Shown here: one piece after another, positions 1 through 7,525 of the stretch
Layout: each line of letters opens with the position of its first letter
Numbering within the stretch: the first letter of the stretch is position 1
From: an uncultured Clostridia bacterium
Lineage (GTDB): Bacteria > Bacillota > Clostridia > Oscillospirales > Acutalibacteraceae
Assembly: GCA_937877675.1 (NCBI GenBank)
Contig: CALEIS010000133.1
Location: 1 to 36,629 of the forward strand
Reading direction: 5' to 3'
Length of the DNA stretch: 36,629 bases
Notes under the pieces: generated by a model
Told to the model about the DNA's origin: nothing
The model's input: only the letters and a program-made list of their open reading frames with translations
Database searches by the model: none
Position numbers and translations under genes: made by a program

Positions 1-906
1 CTCAACCTCGAGAATCATATCGCCACTCTCCCTCGGTCTGTACTTCAACACCGGATCGGCGTGGAAGGTCATCAAACCCTGAATTGGGTCCTCGGTATCA
101 TCCACCTCGGCAACGGTATTGCCCGACTTATCCAACAATCGCAATACGGCATCAATGCGAGAGCCGTTGCGACGACCTATCAACTCCACGATAAGTTCCT
201 CGCGCTCAATAACGCTGATGCGGTAACGCTTGATGCGTGCATCCTTGGTCAACGAGTCTGCAAAGGCGTTGTACAAAGTCAGCTTCGAACCATCCTTTGG
301 TGAGTGAATGAGCTTGATGCCCTTTGGCAAGGTGTAGTACGGAACTGCATTCGATGTACCTACCTTGTTGGTGAATGTGAGTTGGTTGTAACCCTCTTTC
401 TTAACCTTGATGGTCTCCTTTGTAACATCGAGATTGACACCCTTCAAATCCTGCGTTACCTTCTTACCCACTACGCCATAAGCCGGATAGCGACCCTCAA
501 CAAACGGAATCGCACCAACCTCGATGCGGTAGTTGAAGTCTTGACGACCACGGAAGATAGCATCGTGAATCATCAAAGTGTACTCGTCATCCTTTGGCAA
601 CTTGGTGATAATCACAGGGTCTACATAGTGGTAGTAGTCGTCCGAGTAGGCAACCTCTTTACCCTTCGAGTCCATAAGTTTGATAACCGGCTGGAACCAT
701 CCCGGAACGGCATCCGCAATATAAGGAACGAGTTGACGACCCTTAACCGACGCAACGATGGTCTCACCCTTCTTGCCCGAGAAGCGGAAATAGTCGACCT
801 CGCCAGGCTTGACATAGCCACACAAAACCGCTGGCAATGACTCTACTTTATTAGGATTCTTGATGCTCGAGTTCTTCTTCTCCTCGAGGTAGTTCGGATA
901 GGATGC
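1..906 (-). CDS. Foreign PPC-domain surface protein fragment fused in frame to AspRS N-terminus; runs off left edge
   Basis: The reading frame that starts as AspRS at 1233 stays open to base 1, but from about residue 110 the protein no longer resembles a tRNA synthetase. Residues 140-165 (around PGEVDYFRFSGKKGETI) look like a pre-peptidase C-terminal (PPC) beta-sandwich. The stretch HDAIFRGRQDFNYRIEVG at residues 223-240 matches the pattern seen in large secreted proteins of Planctomycetes, Verrucomicrobia and Lentisphaerae. Codon choice here is clearly GC-richer (around half GC by eye, with many CTC, GAG and CGC codons) than in the rest of the window. There is no membrane segment and no synthetase motif. 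No stop is reached, so the protein continues beyond the window. The likeliest explanation is a metagenome assembly join. A real gene fusion or transfer is less likely. Confidence 0.7.
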
Positions 907-1233
907 CACCTCGAAAGGAAGCATATTCTGACTTTTGCCAAGAACGGTAAGAGAATCAGCAACAAGCTCTACATAACCTGTCGCAATTTTGGTATTAACG
1001 GTATCGGGGTCACGCTTTTCAACCGTACCTGTAACTGAAATAACAGTTTCACGGTTTACATTTTTAACTAATTCCTCATTGTGAATAACAACCTGAGTAA
1101 CACCCGTATAGTCACGAATGTCAACGAAGATAACGCCACCGTGGTCACGCACAACGTCAACCCAACCTGCAAGTTGGACAGTTTGACCGATGTGTTTGTC
1201 ACAAATGTCGTTACAGAATAGTGTTCTGTACAT
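907..1233 (-). CDS. aspS: Aspartyl-tRNA synthetase, N-terminal anticodon-binding domain only (3' part replaced)
   Basis: Residues 1-109 form the OB-fold anticodon-binding domain of bacterial AspRS. The signature GWVDVVRDHGGVIFVDIRD lies at residues 24-42, TGVTQVV follows, and ATGYVELVADSLTVL lies near residues 84-98, ending at LPFEV. A full enzyme has about 590 residues with class II motifs 1-3 downstream. None of these is present because the sequence switches to an unrelated protein. The start at 1233 is set by AGGAGG eight bases upstream. The gene is preceded by its own T-box leader and a sigma-A promoter, so the 5' half is an ordinary, regulated aspS. AspRS charges tRNA-Asp with aspartate in the cytoplasm. 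The fragment as assembled could not do so. Confidence 0.85.
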
Positions 1234-1482
1234 ATTATCTACCTCCTGATTTATCCCGAAACAAAATAAAAAGCCCCGGGAATACTATAAATATTCCCGG
1301 GACGAGTAATTAAAACAAATACCCGCGGTGCCACCCGCATTGATACACAAAAGCATATCCTCTTTTAATATTCAATTAGTTTTTGCCCTTAGAGTGTTCC
1401 CATACTTACTACTCATCTCAAATGCGCTTTCAGTCGGTGACGCATTCTCCCTAACAGACTTTCCATAAAAGCTGAGTCTCTG
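1234..1482 (-). promoter_or_regulatory. T-box leader of aspS
   Basis: The leader between the promoter and the aspS start contains the T-box sequence GGGTGGCACCGCGGG (minus strand of 1321-1335), which contacts the uncharged tRNA acceptor end. It is followed by an intrinsic terminator, and upstream structured RNA includes an ATGCG/CGCAT stem with CTGAAAG in its loop. T-box RNAs read the charging state of the matching tRNA and allow read-through when it is uncharged, here presumably tRNA-Asp. I could not assign the specifier codon with confidence. Confidence 0.9.
1263..1302 (-). terminator. T-box intrinsic terminator
   Basis: On the minus strand a CCCGGGAATATT / AGTATTCCCGGG stem is followed by GCTTTTTATTTT. 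It lies directly after the T-box sequence and before the aspS ribosome binding site, the expected position of the regulated terminator. Confidence 0.9.
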
Positions 1483-1488
1483 CAAAAT

Positions 1489-1516
1489 ATTATACCAAAA
1501 AAATTGATTTTGTCAA
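1489..1516 (-). promoter_or_regulatory. Sigma-A promoter of aspS leader
   Basis: TTGACA and TATAAT on the minus strand are separated by 16 bases. They place the transcript start near 1482, just before the leader's first structured bases. Confidence 0.8.
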
Positions 1517-1605
1517 TATTTTTCATTATACAAATATTGTATGTTGTCTTTTTAAAATTATTACAAAAATGTTCAAACTCAGTTTTGTCGAGCACATCAA
1601 ATTGC

Positions 1606-1634
1606 TTGACTTTTATCCTTCAAAATGATATTAT
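1606..1634 (+). promoter_or_regulatory. Sigma-A promoter of tRNA-Leu
   Basis: TTGACT and TATTAT with a 17-base spacer lie 22 bases before the mature tRNA end. Confidence 0.75.
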
Positions 1635-1655
1635 TGACAAGCAAAATTAATATAT

Positions 1656-1743
1656 GCGGATGTGACGGAACTGGCAGACGTGCAGGCCTCAGACACCTGT
1701 GGATATTACTTCCTTGTGGGTTCAAGTCCCATCGTCCGCACCA
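1656..1743 (+). tRNA. tRNA-Leu (anticodon CAG)
   Basis: The gene folds as a class II tRNA. The acceptor stem GCGGATG pairs with CGTCCGC, the D-arm is followed by an anticodon loop CTCAGAC giving anticodon CAG, and there is a long variable arm. The T-arm is GTGGG-TTCAAGT-CCCAT and CCA is encoded. One C-A pair sits at the loop end of the anticodon stem. The tRNA decodes CUG. Confidence 0.93.
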
Positions 1744-1750
1744 TAAAATC

Positions 1751-1779
1751 AAAAAAGGTCACTTTATGTGACCTTTTTT
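1751..1779 (+). terminator. Intrinsic terminator after tRNA-Leu
   Basis: AAAAAAGGTCA and TGACCTTTTTT form a perfect stem ending in a T run on the plus strand. The A run on the other side also makes it usable by minus-strand transcripts from the feo operon. Confidence 0.88.
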
Positions 1780-1790
1780 ATTTATGTAAT

Positions 1791-1958
1791 TTATTTTTTT
1801 GTGTTACAACTGCAAGAACAATTCTCTGTTCCATTTCCACAGGTTTCTGCGTATGGGCATCCAACACATTTTACGCCTTTTTTCTTGGCTTTCACTATAT
1901 AACCAATGGCGCAACCTAATATTATTAAAACGAGCGCTATAACAATAAAATTTTCCAT
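1791..1958 (-). CDS. FeoB-associated Cys-rich membrane peptide (55 aa)
   Basis: This small gene is the last of the feo operon. Residues 3-22 are one membrane helix, followed by a KAKKK basic stretch and a Cys-rich tail with cysteines at 31, 34, 40, 47, 49 and 51. This matches the FeoB-associated Cys-rich membrane protein family that sits beside feoB in many Firmicutes. Its role is not settled; handling of iron at the inner face of the transporter is a reasonable guess. The start at 1958 has AGGAG seven bases upstream and lies 13 bases after the feoB stop, so the two are co-transcribed. Confidence 0.85.
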   Translation of the reverse strand: MENFIVIALVLIILGCAIGYIVKAKKKGVKCVGCPYAETCGNGTENCSCSCNTKK

Positions 1959-1971
1959 ATGTTTCTCCTGA

Positions 1972-3987
1972 TTATTTTACTGCTACTCTTTTCTTTTTAT
2001 TCATCTTTTCCGTCTGTGCCTTTTTGTCTCCACGAACACAAAGCACACCAATAATAACTACAAAAACTAATACAGCCACAAGACCTGCAATTGCATATTT
2101 AATATTAAGTAAGGATGCATCTGTCAAAAGAGTACCGATTGTATATACCAAATACGCCACAGTAAATCCTGTTGCAAGTTGAAGTGAAACACCACCCAAA
2201 AGCCATTTTGAACTTTTCATTTCAGAACGCATTGCACCGATTGCAGCAAAGCAAGGTGGTGTGAAAAGGTTAAACATAAGATATGCAAGTGCTGCTACCT
2301 TTGTAAGTTCCATTGTTGTTGCTACTTCATTAGCTCCACCCATAAGCGCTAATTCTTCGGTATCAATAAAGTTTGTAATTGAATAGCACACAGCCAAAGT
2401 ACCTACAACATTTTCTTTTGCAATAAATCCGGTAACAGCTGCAGCTGCAAGTTGCCATGCTTTAATTCCTACGATTGGCACAAGTACATAGGAAATTGGA
2501 TTTGCTATTGATGCAAGGATTGATGTATCTGCACCTTCATTTATAACCTCAAAATTCCAGTCGAATGACTGCATAATCTGTACTGCAGTATTACAAAGAA
2601 GAATTACTGTACCAGCCTTTACGATATATGACCAACCACGTGAACACATTGAGAAAAATGCTCTTTTAATACTTGGGAATTTATACTCCGGCAATTCAAT
2701 AATAAAATATGATTTTTTCTTGCTGTTACCTGTTATTCTGTTAACAATCAATGCACCAACAAGTATTATGAAAATACCTGCAAAATACATGAGTGTTCCG
2801 ACCCACGCAGCATCATGGAAGAATGCACCTGCAAAGAGAGAAATTACAGGTAACTTTGCACCGCAAGGCATAAAAGGTGCTAACATAGCTGTTGCTCTGC
2901 GTTCTCTTTCGTTTCTGATTGTGCGACAAGCCATAACACCTGGAATCGCGCATCCTGTACCAATTACAAAGGGAATAACAGATTTACCTGAAAGTCCAAC
3001 TTTCTTGAAAATAGGGTCAAGAACAACTGTTGCTCTTGCCATATATCCACAATCTTCAAGTAGTGCAATAAGGAAATACATTACCATAACAAGTGGCAAG
3101 AACCCAACAACTGCACCAACACCGCCAACGATACCGTCAACTAATAATGATTGGAGAATTGGCGTTGCACCTTGCACCCAAACTGCAACGTATCCTTGGA
3201 ATATTTCAATTGCACCTACAAGCACTTCTGCAATCCATGGACCCAACCAAGCCTGAGAAATTTGGAAAACCAAAAACATAACCAATGCGAAGATTGGTAA
3301 TCCAACCCATTTGTTTGTGATTATGTCATCAAGTTTGTCCTGTGAGTTTTTAATTCTGGTCAATACTTTTCGTGTTTCAACTGTTTTCACAATTTGATTT
3401 ACGAAATCAAATCGTTTTTTATCTGCAATTAAAACTGAATTCTTATCACTGAAATCAACATAACCCTGAGTGTATGGTGCTTCCTGCTTATTCCCATAAA
3501 GATTTACAGCAATCTCTACTAACTCTTTAACACCATCGGCAGATGTGGATACTGTTTCAACAACTGGACAATTAAGTAACTTTCCTAAAGCCTTTACATC
3601 AATTACTGTTTGTTTTTTCTGGTTAATATCGCTCTTGTTAAGCGCAATAACAGTAGGAATTCCCAACTCTAAAAGCTGTGTTGTAAAGAAAAGGCTACGA
3701 CTTAAATTAGTTGCGTCAACGATATTGATAATAACATCTGGATTTTCGTTTTTTATATAATCGTGAGTAACACTTTCCTCACTTGTAAATGGTGACATTG
3801 AATATGCACCTGGAAGGTCAACTGCAATGAGCTCATACTCTCCGTTATAAAGACTTTTCTTTATTGGGCTTTCTTTTTTGTCAACAGTAACACCTGCCCA
3901 GTTACCAACTTTCTCATTCTTGCCAGTGAGTCCGTTGTACATTGTTGTTTTACCACTGTTTGGATTACCTGCTAAGGCAATTCTCAT
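1972..3987 (-). CDS. feoB: Ferrous iron transporter B (FeoB), 671 aa
   Basis: FeoB is the inner-membrane pore for Fe(II) uptake and carries an N-terminal G-protein domain. GNPNSGKTT (7-15, G1/P-loop), DLPG (57-60, G3) and NKSD (117-120, G4) are all intact. A helical GDI-like region follows, then about ten membrane segments from residue ~225. The two Gate-type cores are visible, including PFVIGTGCAIPGVMACR, PFMPCGAKLP and the C-terminal FTPPCFAAIGAM. Length is normal for the family. The start at 3987 has GGAGG upstream. The gene lies 72 bases after feoA and 13 bases before the Cys-rich peptide. The operon is probably repressed by an iron-loaded DtxR-type protein at the palindromes near 4310-4356. 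Confidence 0.97.
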   Translation of the reverse strand: MRIALAGNPNSGKTTMYNGLTGKNEKVGNWAGVTVDKKESPIKKSLYNGEYELIAVDLPGAYSMSPFTSEESVTHDYIKNENPDVIINIVDATNLSRSLFFTTQLLELGIPTVIALNKSDINQKKQTVIDVKALGKLLNCPVVETVSTSADGVKELVEIAVNLYGNKQEAPYTQGYVDFSDKNSVLIADKKRFDFVNQIVKTVETRKVLTRIKNSQDKLDDIITNKWVGLPIFALVMFLVFQISQAWLGPWIAEVLVGAIEIFQGYVAVWVQGATPILQSLLVDGIVGGVGAVVGFLPLVMVMYFLIALLEDCGYMARATVVLDPIFKKVGLSGKSVIPFVIGTGCAIPGVMACRTIRNERERRATAMLAPFMPCGAKLPVISLFAGAFFHDAAWVGTLMYFAGIFIILVGALIVNRITGNSKKKSYFIIELPEYKFPSIKRAFFSMCSRGWSYIVKAGTVILLCNTAVQIMQSFDWNFEVINEGADTSILASIANPISYVLVPIVGIKAWQLAAAAVTGFIAKENVVGTLAVCYSITNFIDTEELALMGGANEVATTMELTKVAALAYLMFNLFTPPCFAAIGAMRSEMKSSKWLLGGVSLQLATGFTVAYLVYTIGTLLTDASLLNIKYAIAGLVAVLVFVVIIGVLCVRGDKKAQTEKMNKKKRVAVK

Positions 3988-4059
3988 ATTTTATCCTCCA
4001 AAAATTTGAACGTAAACTAAAACTAAATATCTATAAATATGTTTATTTTAAACATATAA

Positions 4060-4275
4060 TTACTCTACTGAAATAGAATCTGCTAAACCATTATCAATGC
4101 AATAACGGCTATCCTTTATCGAAACAACACAACTCCCCTTTTTGTGGGAAATTACTGTTATCGACTCACCTTCATAACATCCTAATGAAAAAAGAAAAGC
4201 ATCAAGTTCATCATCATCTGTAATAATATCCTTAACTATATATTCAATTCCTTCTTGTGCATTAAGTAATGTCAT
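4060..4275 (-). CDS. feoA: FeoA (ferrous iron transport protein A), 71 aa
   Basis: A 71-residue cytoplasmic protein with the SH3-like fold pattern of FeoA: a GIEYIVKDI strand, the LGCYEGESITVISHKKGSCVV core and a short acidic end. FeoA is needed for FeoB activity and is thought to interact with it. It is the first gene of the operon, starts after AAGGTG, and its leader carries two palindromic operators. Its Glu/Asp-rich centre (TDDDELD, residues 19-25) is slightly longer than in many homologues. Confidence 0.9.
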   Translation of the reverse strand: MTLLNAQEGIEYIVKDIITDDDELDAFLFSLGCYEGESITVISHKKGSCVVSIKDSRYCIDNGLADSISVE

Positions 4276-4307
4276 TTTTTATCACCTTAAATAAAGTTGT
4301 TGAAAAA

Positions 4308-4321
4308 TTAGCATATGCTAA
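4308..4321. promoter_or_regulatory. Candidate DtxR-family iron operator 2
   Basis: TTAGCATATGCTAA is a perfect 14-bp palindrome between the feo transcript start and feoA. The TTAGC half-sites resemble DtxR/IdeR-type operators. Confidence 0.6.
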
Positions 4322-4340
4322 CATTTTCTCTAAAATATAG

Positions 4341-4356
4341 GTTAGCCTTGGCTAAC
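4341..4356. promoter_or_regulatory. Candidate DtxR-family iron operator 1
   Basis: GTTAGCCTTGGCTAAC overlaps the expected feo transcript start, ten bases downstream of the -10 box. It is close to the DtxR/IdeR consensus (TTAGGTTAGSCTAACCTAA), so binding would block RNA polymerase when iron is plentiful. Confidence 0.7.
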
Positions 4357-4365
4357 ATCTTAATA

Positions 4366-4394
4366 ATTATATGTAATTTTTGGTTTTTTGTCAA
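4366..4394 (-). promoter_or_regulatory. Sigma-A promoter of feo operon
   Basis: Perfect TTGACA and TATAAT boxes are separated by 17 bases on the minus strand. Confidence 0.88.
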
Positions 4395-4412
4395 GATATT
4401 TGAAAGGATTTT

Positions 4413-4449
4413 TAAAAAATTAAAAAATGCACTTGAAAATCAAGTGCAC
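4413..4449 (-). terminator. Intrinsic terminator overlapping end of the DUF6514-like gene
   Basis: TGCACTTGA-TTTT-CAAGTGCA followed by TTTTTTAATTTTTT on the minus strand. The stop codon at 4440-4442 lies inside the hairpin stem. Confidence 0.88.
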
Positions 4450-4676
4450 TCCCCTACCGTTAATGTATATTTAAAATCTTCGATTATGTTTTCCGTATGA
4501 CAAGGTGCAGCAGGAAATTCGTTCATTTTTGCAACAAGTTCACTAATTTTCTCATAGTCTGTGGTTACATTACAGATGTATTTACGATTTCCGTCCTTTT
4601 CCACCAACAACACACCATAATTCTCTTCCTGATAATCGTCACTGTTAACAACAGACTTTAAAACGTAATATTTCAT
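4440..4676 (-). CDS. DUF6514-like small protein (78 aa)
   Basis: A short soluble protein without membrane segment or signal. An N-terminal beta region (MKYYVLKSVV, YGVLLVEKDGN) is followed by VTTDYEKISELVAKMNEF and a C-terminal HTENIIEDF. This resembles the DUF6514 pattern of Clostridia (a Tyr-Gly strand, a 'DREKVEALV'-like helix, then 'ED' near the end); the assignment is from memory of the pattern. The start at 4676 is chosen because GAGGAG lies seven bases before it. A frame-open ATG 24 bases further upstream has no such site. It has its own promoter and terminator, so it is a single-gene unit. Function unknown. Confidence 0.65.
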   Translation of the reverse strand: MKYYVLKSVVNSDDYQEENYGVLLVEKDGNRKYICNVTTDYEKISELVAKMNEFPAAPCHTENIIEDFKYTLTVGECT

Positions 4677-4696
4677 ATTATCTCCTCTTTTCACAA

Positions 4697-4749
4697 ACAC
4701 TTATGTGTCTTATTGTCAACATTATAATATATAAGTGACGATTTGTCAA
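4697..4749 (-). promoter_or_regulatory. Promoter of the DUF6514-like gene with ACAC-N4-GTGT palindrome
   Basis: TTGACA (4744-4749) and TATAAT (4721-4726) have a 17-base spacer on the minus strand. ACACTTATGTGT at 4697-4708, just after the start point, is a short palindrome that could be an operator. Confidence 0.75.
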
Positions 4750-4872
4750 CATATTGTTTCAAAAAAGCACATCTACATATCAAATTATGAGAGCGAAGGT
4801 CGTAAGTTGTATGAATAACAAATAAAATATCCGCATATAATTTGAATATAATTAATAAATTTCAAAAAACAC

Positions 4873-4901
4873 TTGACAAATGACAAAAATAAGTGTATCA
4901 T
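4873..4901 (+). promoter_or_regulatory. Sigma-A promoter of tRNA-fMet
   Basis: TTGACA and TATCAT with a 17-base spacer, 33 bases before the tRNA. Confidence 0.75.
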
Positions 4902-4934
4902 TATAAGGCACTCGAGAGAGTAACAGTTAAATAT

Positions 4935-5010
<76 letters not shown>

Positions 5011-5014
5011 AATC

Positions 5015-5160
5015 AGATACCACTATTGATACAATTTAGGTCAATAGTGGTATCGTTGTTTTATATAGTATTTAAGCCATTTAAAAGAATTAAGCGTTGC
5101 ATTTAGGAAATCATTACTCCCTCTTGCAACGCTTTTTGTTTGTTATTAAGTTGATTAGTA
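5015..5160. repeat. Dispersed double-hairpin repeat, copy 1
   Basis: The first hairpin is ATACCACTATTGA/TCAATAGTGGTAT, a perfect 13-bp stem at 5017-5053. A conserved spacer (TTTAAGCCATTTAAAAGAAT) follows, then a second hairpin GCGTTGCA/TGCAACGC at 5093-5132 followed by TTTTT. The same order and spacing recurs at 30651-30791, and the second hairpin alone at 36210-36255. Here it follows tRNA-fMet and faces the end of the second sortase gene, so it may also work as a two-way terminator. Confidence 0.85.
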
Positions 5161-5187
5161 AGAAAATCTCTCTAACCTATCGTTAAA

Positions 5188-5775
5188 TTATTGATAATCC
5201 TTAGCTACATTGCAACGCACGGTTACACGACTTGCTCCTCCAGGGGTGCAGGTATAAAGGGATAAATCAAACCCACTTACAATCATTTCCTCAGTAGCAT
5301 TCTTCGGCAAAGTTTCTGTAAGTGCTACTTCATAGTAACGAGCTAATCCATTTACATCTGTAAAAACAACTATATCCCCCACCTGCAATTCTGATAATCT
5401 GCCAAAATGAGACTTATAATTATGTGCAGCAATTACAAAATCCTTTTCATAATATGTTCCATAATAATGACATGGTGCTTTTTTTAACTTGGCATAACTC
5501 CAATCAGTCAAAACGGGCAATTCCAAATCAAGAGCAGGAATTGACAGAATTCCGATACACCCACAATCATCTATACTAACTGTGGGCATTTGGTTTTGCG
5601 GTTCATTCTGCGGGATATTTTGACTGTTAATTATATTCTGAATTTCTTCAAGTAATATATTTGTAGTTTTTTCAGCGTTTTTCTCTTCCAAATAGTTGTA
5701 AACTACAAAACCAATTGAGGAAAGAATACAAATAACGCCAAGCAAAACACAAAATATACCTATCCGTTTACGCAT
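5188..5775 (-). CDS. Small sortase (195 aa), last gene of the pilus operon
   Basis: A membrane-anchored cysteine transpeptidase. Residues 4-26 are an N-terminal helix, a coiled/Asn-Gln-rich linker follows to ~65, then the sortase barrel with IGILSIPALDLELPV (74-88). The catalytic triad is complete: His118 in AAHNY, Cys176 in LYTCTPGG and Arg183 in ASRVTV. There is no C-terminal helix, unlike class C pilin polymerases, so it more likely anchors the finished pilus or handles the minor pilin. Class D or B-like is possible, but the class is not certain. The start at 5775 is set by GAAGAGGAAAACAA upstream, and the gene overlaps the minor pilin stop by 8 bases. Confidence 0.88.
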   Translation of the reverse strand: MRKRIGIFCVLLGVICILSSIGFVVYNYLEEKNAEKTTNILLEEIQNIINSQNIPQNEPQNQMPTVSIDDCGCIGILSIPALDLELPVLTDWSYAKLKKAPCHYYGTYYEKDFVIAAHNYKSHFGRLSELQVGDIVVFTDVNGLARYYEVALTETLPKNATEEMIVSGFDLSLYTCTPGGASRVTVRCNVAKDYQ

Positions 5776-6643
5776 TTGTTTTCCTCTTCTTCTGTAAAAA
5801 CATAATTCCGATTGCAATAAACAACATACCACCTGCTGCCAGTACAGGAATTGGCCATATTAACTGACCAGTATGTATCAAAGTAGAGGTATTGGTAACT
5901 GTAAAAACATATCCGGTTTGGGAATATGTTGCTGTAAACCCCTTGGGGATATCGATTTCCTTAATGCTATATGAATCACTTTCCGGCATACCGTTATATG
6001 TTACCTGCCAATTGTTTTGCGCATTAAGGGTTGCTGTTTTGACCACATTGCCATCTCGTAAAAGTTGCACTGTAACACTATCGGAAATTTCAGTGGTTTC
6101 GTCAGTATTCCACACTTTTTTTATAGTGATGGAAGTGAGCTTTGAAACCTCTGTTTTTGGAGAAGCATCTACATCATACACATATCCGTCAACACTCATA
6201 CTAGGTACTGTCACCATAAATGGAGTACAGGAAGCAAATCCTTCCACATCGCCTGTTTGCTTAACAAAATACAAACCCAATGGAAGGTCCTTGCAGGTTG
6301 CCATTCCATTCTCATCGGTAGTTATTTTGATAGATGGCACATTATGTTCTAAAACAAATGCATCCAATTTTGTCGCAAGAAACGGCTCATCAATATCAAT
6401 TCCCGAATCTTCAAAGATATCTGTGTAAACGTGGCTCAAATTTCCGTTCATATTCATATGAACGGTTGCAACATAATAGACGCTAAGTTCTGCGCCGACG
6501 ATTGGTTCTTTTTTATATTGTTCTGTCAAAGTCACAGAAATAGACCCAGTTTTTTCTGGGGCAAAATCTTGTGCAAAAGTCGTAAATGAACAGGTCAAAA
6601 TCAATAATGCTGTTACACAAACGATTATGACTTTACGGCGCAT
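5768..6643 (-). CDS. Minor/basal pilin with SpaA/Cna_B-type domains (291 aa)
   Basis: A signal peptide (1-24, ending TTFA) is followed by two Cna_B/SpaA-type beta domains. The first has the CKDLPLGLYFVKQTG E-box-like strand near residues 120-134, and the second begins SITIKKVWNTDETTE and ends with a YSIKEIDIPKGF E-box. The sorting signal is LIHTG (255-259), not LPxTG, followed by a helix and QKKRK. I have seen LI[QH]TGQL variants in clostridial minor pilins before a Trp-Pro-Ile-Pro helix, and they probably need a dedicated sortase. The start at 6643 follows GGAGG and overlaps the class C sortase gene by 11 bases. It probably forms the pilus base or a branch. Confidence 0.85.
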   Translation of the reverse strand: MRRKVIIVCVTALLILTCSFTTFAQDFAPEKTGSISVTLTEQYKKEPIVGAELSVYYVATVHMNMNGNLSHVYTDIFEDSGIDIDEPFLATKLDAFVLEHNVPSIKITTDENGMATCKDLPLGLYFVKQTGDVEGFASCTPFMVTVPSMSVDGYVYDVDASPKTEVSKLTSITIKKVWNTDETTEISDSVTVQLLRDGNVVKTATLNAQNNWQVTYNGMPESDSYSIKEIDIPKGFTATYSQTGYVFTVTNTSTLIHTGQLIWPIPVLAAGGMLFIAIGIMFLQKKRKTNA

Positions 6644-7499
6644 GCTCTGTGCCTCCTTCCTCTTTTTTCTTTTGCTTTGTATCTTTAGGTGGCTCTCTGT
6701 ACTTAACAAGCAAATGAATAAGAAGTACAAAAAGCATAGGTGCGGCAACTGCTGGTGTTACCAGTAATGGTTCTATACGGAATGCCTCGTTGGAGACATA
6801 AAGCATAGGTTTTTCTTTGATTGTTTCAATTCTTACACCACGCACCAAAAGTCGGTGTGTATTGATGCCATAAGGTGTACAGGTAAACAGTGTACAATAG
6901 TCTCCACCTTCAATAATTTGTAAATCCGAGGTATCCGTAGGTTCTATTGTCTTTATAGAATCCACCTGATATGTCAGCACCTGATTTAACACAATAATTT
7001 GAAATGTATCTCCAATTTCGAGGCGGTCAAGGTCGGTAAATAACTTTGAGCTTGGCAATCCTCTGTGAGCAGACATAACACTATGGGTATTTTCACCACC
7101 TACAGGCAAACTACTCCCTTCCAAATGTCCTACACCTATATTAAGAACCTTTTCTGATGTACCGTGATAAATTGGAAGTTCAACGTCAATACGTTCAATT
7201 TTCAGATAACCAATCATATCATTATCGGTTATGTTAAGAGCATCTTCATATCCAGGCACATTTTTATAATCCATCAACGGAAAATCTGTTTCATACAATG
7301 CCTTATTATAGGTATCAGCATGTTCAAAAAGAGCATTATAGTCTTTTTCATCCAAATTATCTAAAACAGATTCATAGTCAGTAATTGCACGACTTTGAGT
7401 CTTACTGTTCCAATAATCGCTGAAGGCAGGATATAACAGAATGCAGATACCTACCAAAAAACCAAGGGTTAACAAGATTACTGTCTTATGTTTTCTCAT
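6633..7499 (-). CDS. Class C sortase (pilin polymerase), 288 aa
   Basis: It joins pilin subunits through isopeptide bonds at the outer membrane face. N-terminal helix at 7-25 and the class C pattern of two membrane segments, with a second helix near residues 247-268 (LLVTPAVAAPMLFVLLIHLL) followed by a basic/acidic tail. Catalytic residues are His145 (MSAHRGL), Cys207 (LFTCTPYG) and the Arg of THRLLVRG (~216). An aromatic TDFPL stretch near 71-75 may be the active-site lid, but it is not the canonical DPW/DPF. The start at 7499 has AGGAG at good spacing; the ATG two codons earlier touches the binding site. A strong hairpin separates it from the major pilin. Confidence 0.92.
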   Translation of the reverse strand: MRKHKTVILLTLGFLVGICILLYPAFSDYWNSKTQSRAITDYESVLDNLDEKDYNALFEHADTYNKALYETDFPLMDYKNVPGYEDALNITDNDMIGYLKIERIDVELPIYHGTSEKVLNIGVGHLEGSSLPVGGENTHSVMSAHRGLPSSKLFTDLDRLEIGDTFQIIVLNQVLTYQVDSIKTIEPTDTSDLQIIEGGDYCTLFTCTPYGINTHRLLVRGVRIETIKEKPMLYVSNEAFRIEPLLVTPAVAAPMLFVLLIHLLVKYREPPKDTKQKKKEEGGTEHAP

Positions 7500-7525
7500 A
7501 GGCATCTCCTTTCTGTCATACTTTT

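Noticed and set aside
304..840. Plus-strand 178-residue ORF
   Set aside because: The minus frame encodes a coherent PPC-domain protein over the same span; the plus ORF has no domain or binding site.
1413..1595. Minus-strand 60-residue ORF
   Set aside because: It lies across the aspS promoter and T-box leader RNA.
4315..4500. Plus-strand ORF over the feo promoter
   Set aside because: It overlaps promoter, operators and a terminator on the other strand and has no recognisable product.
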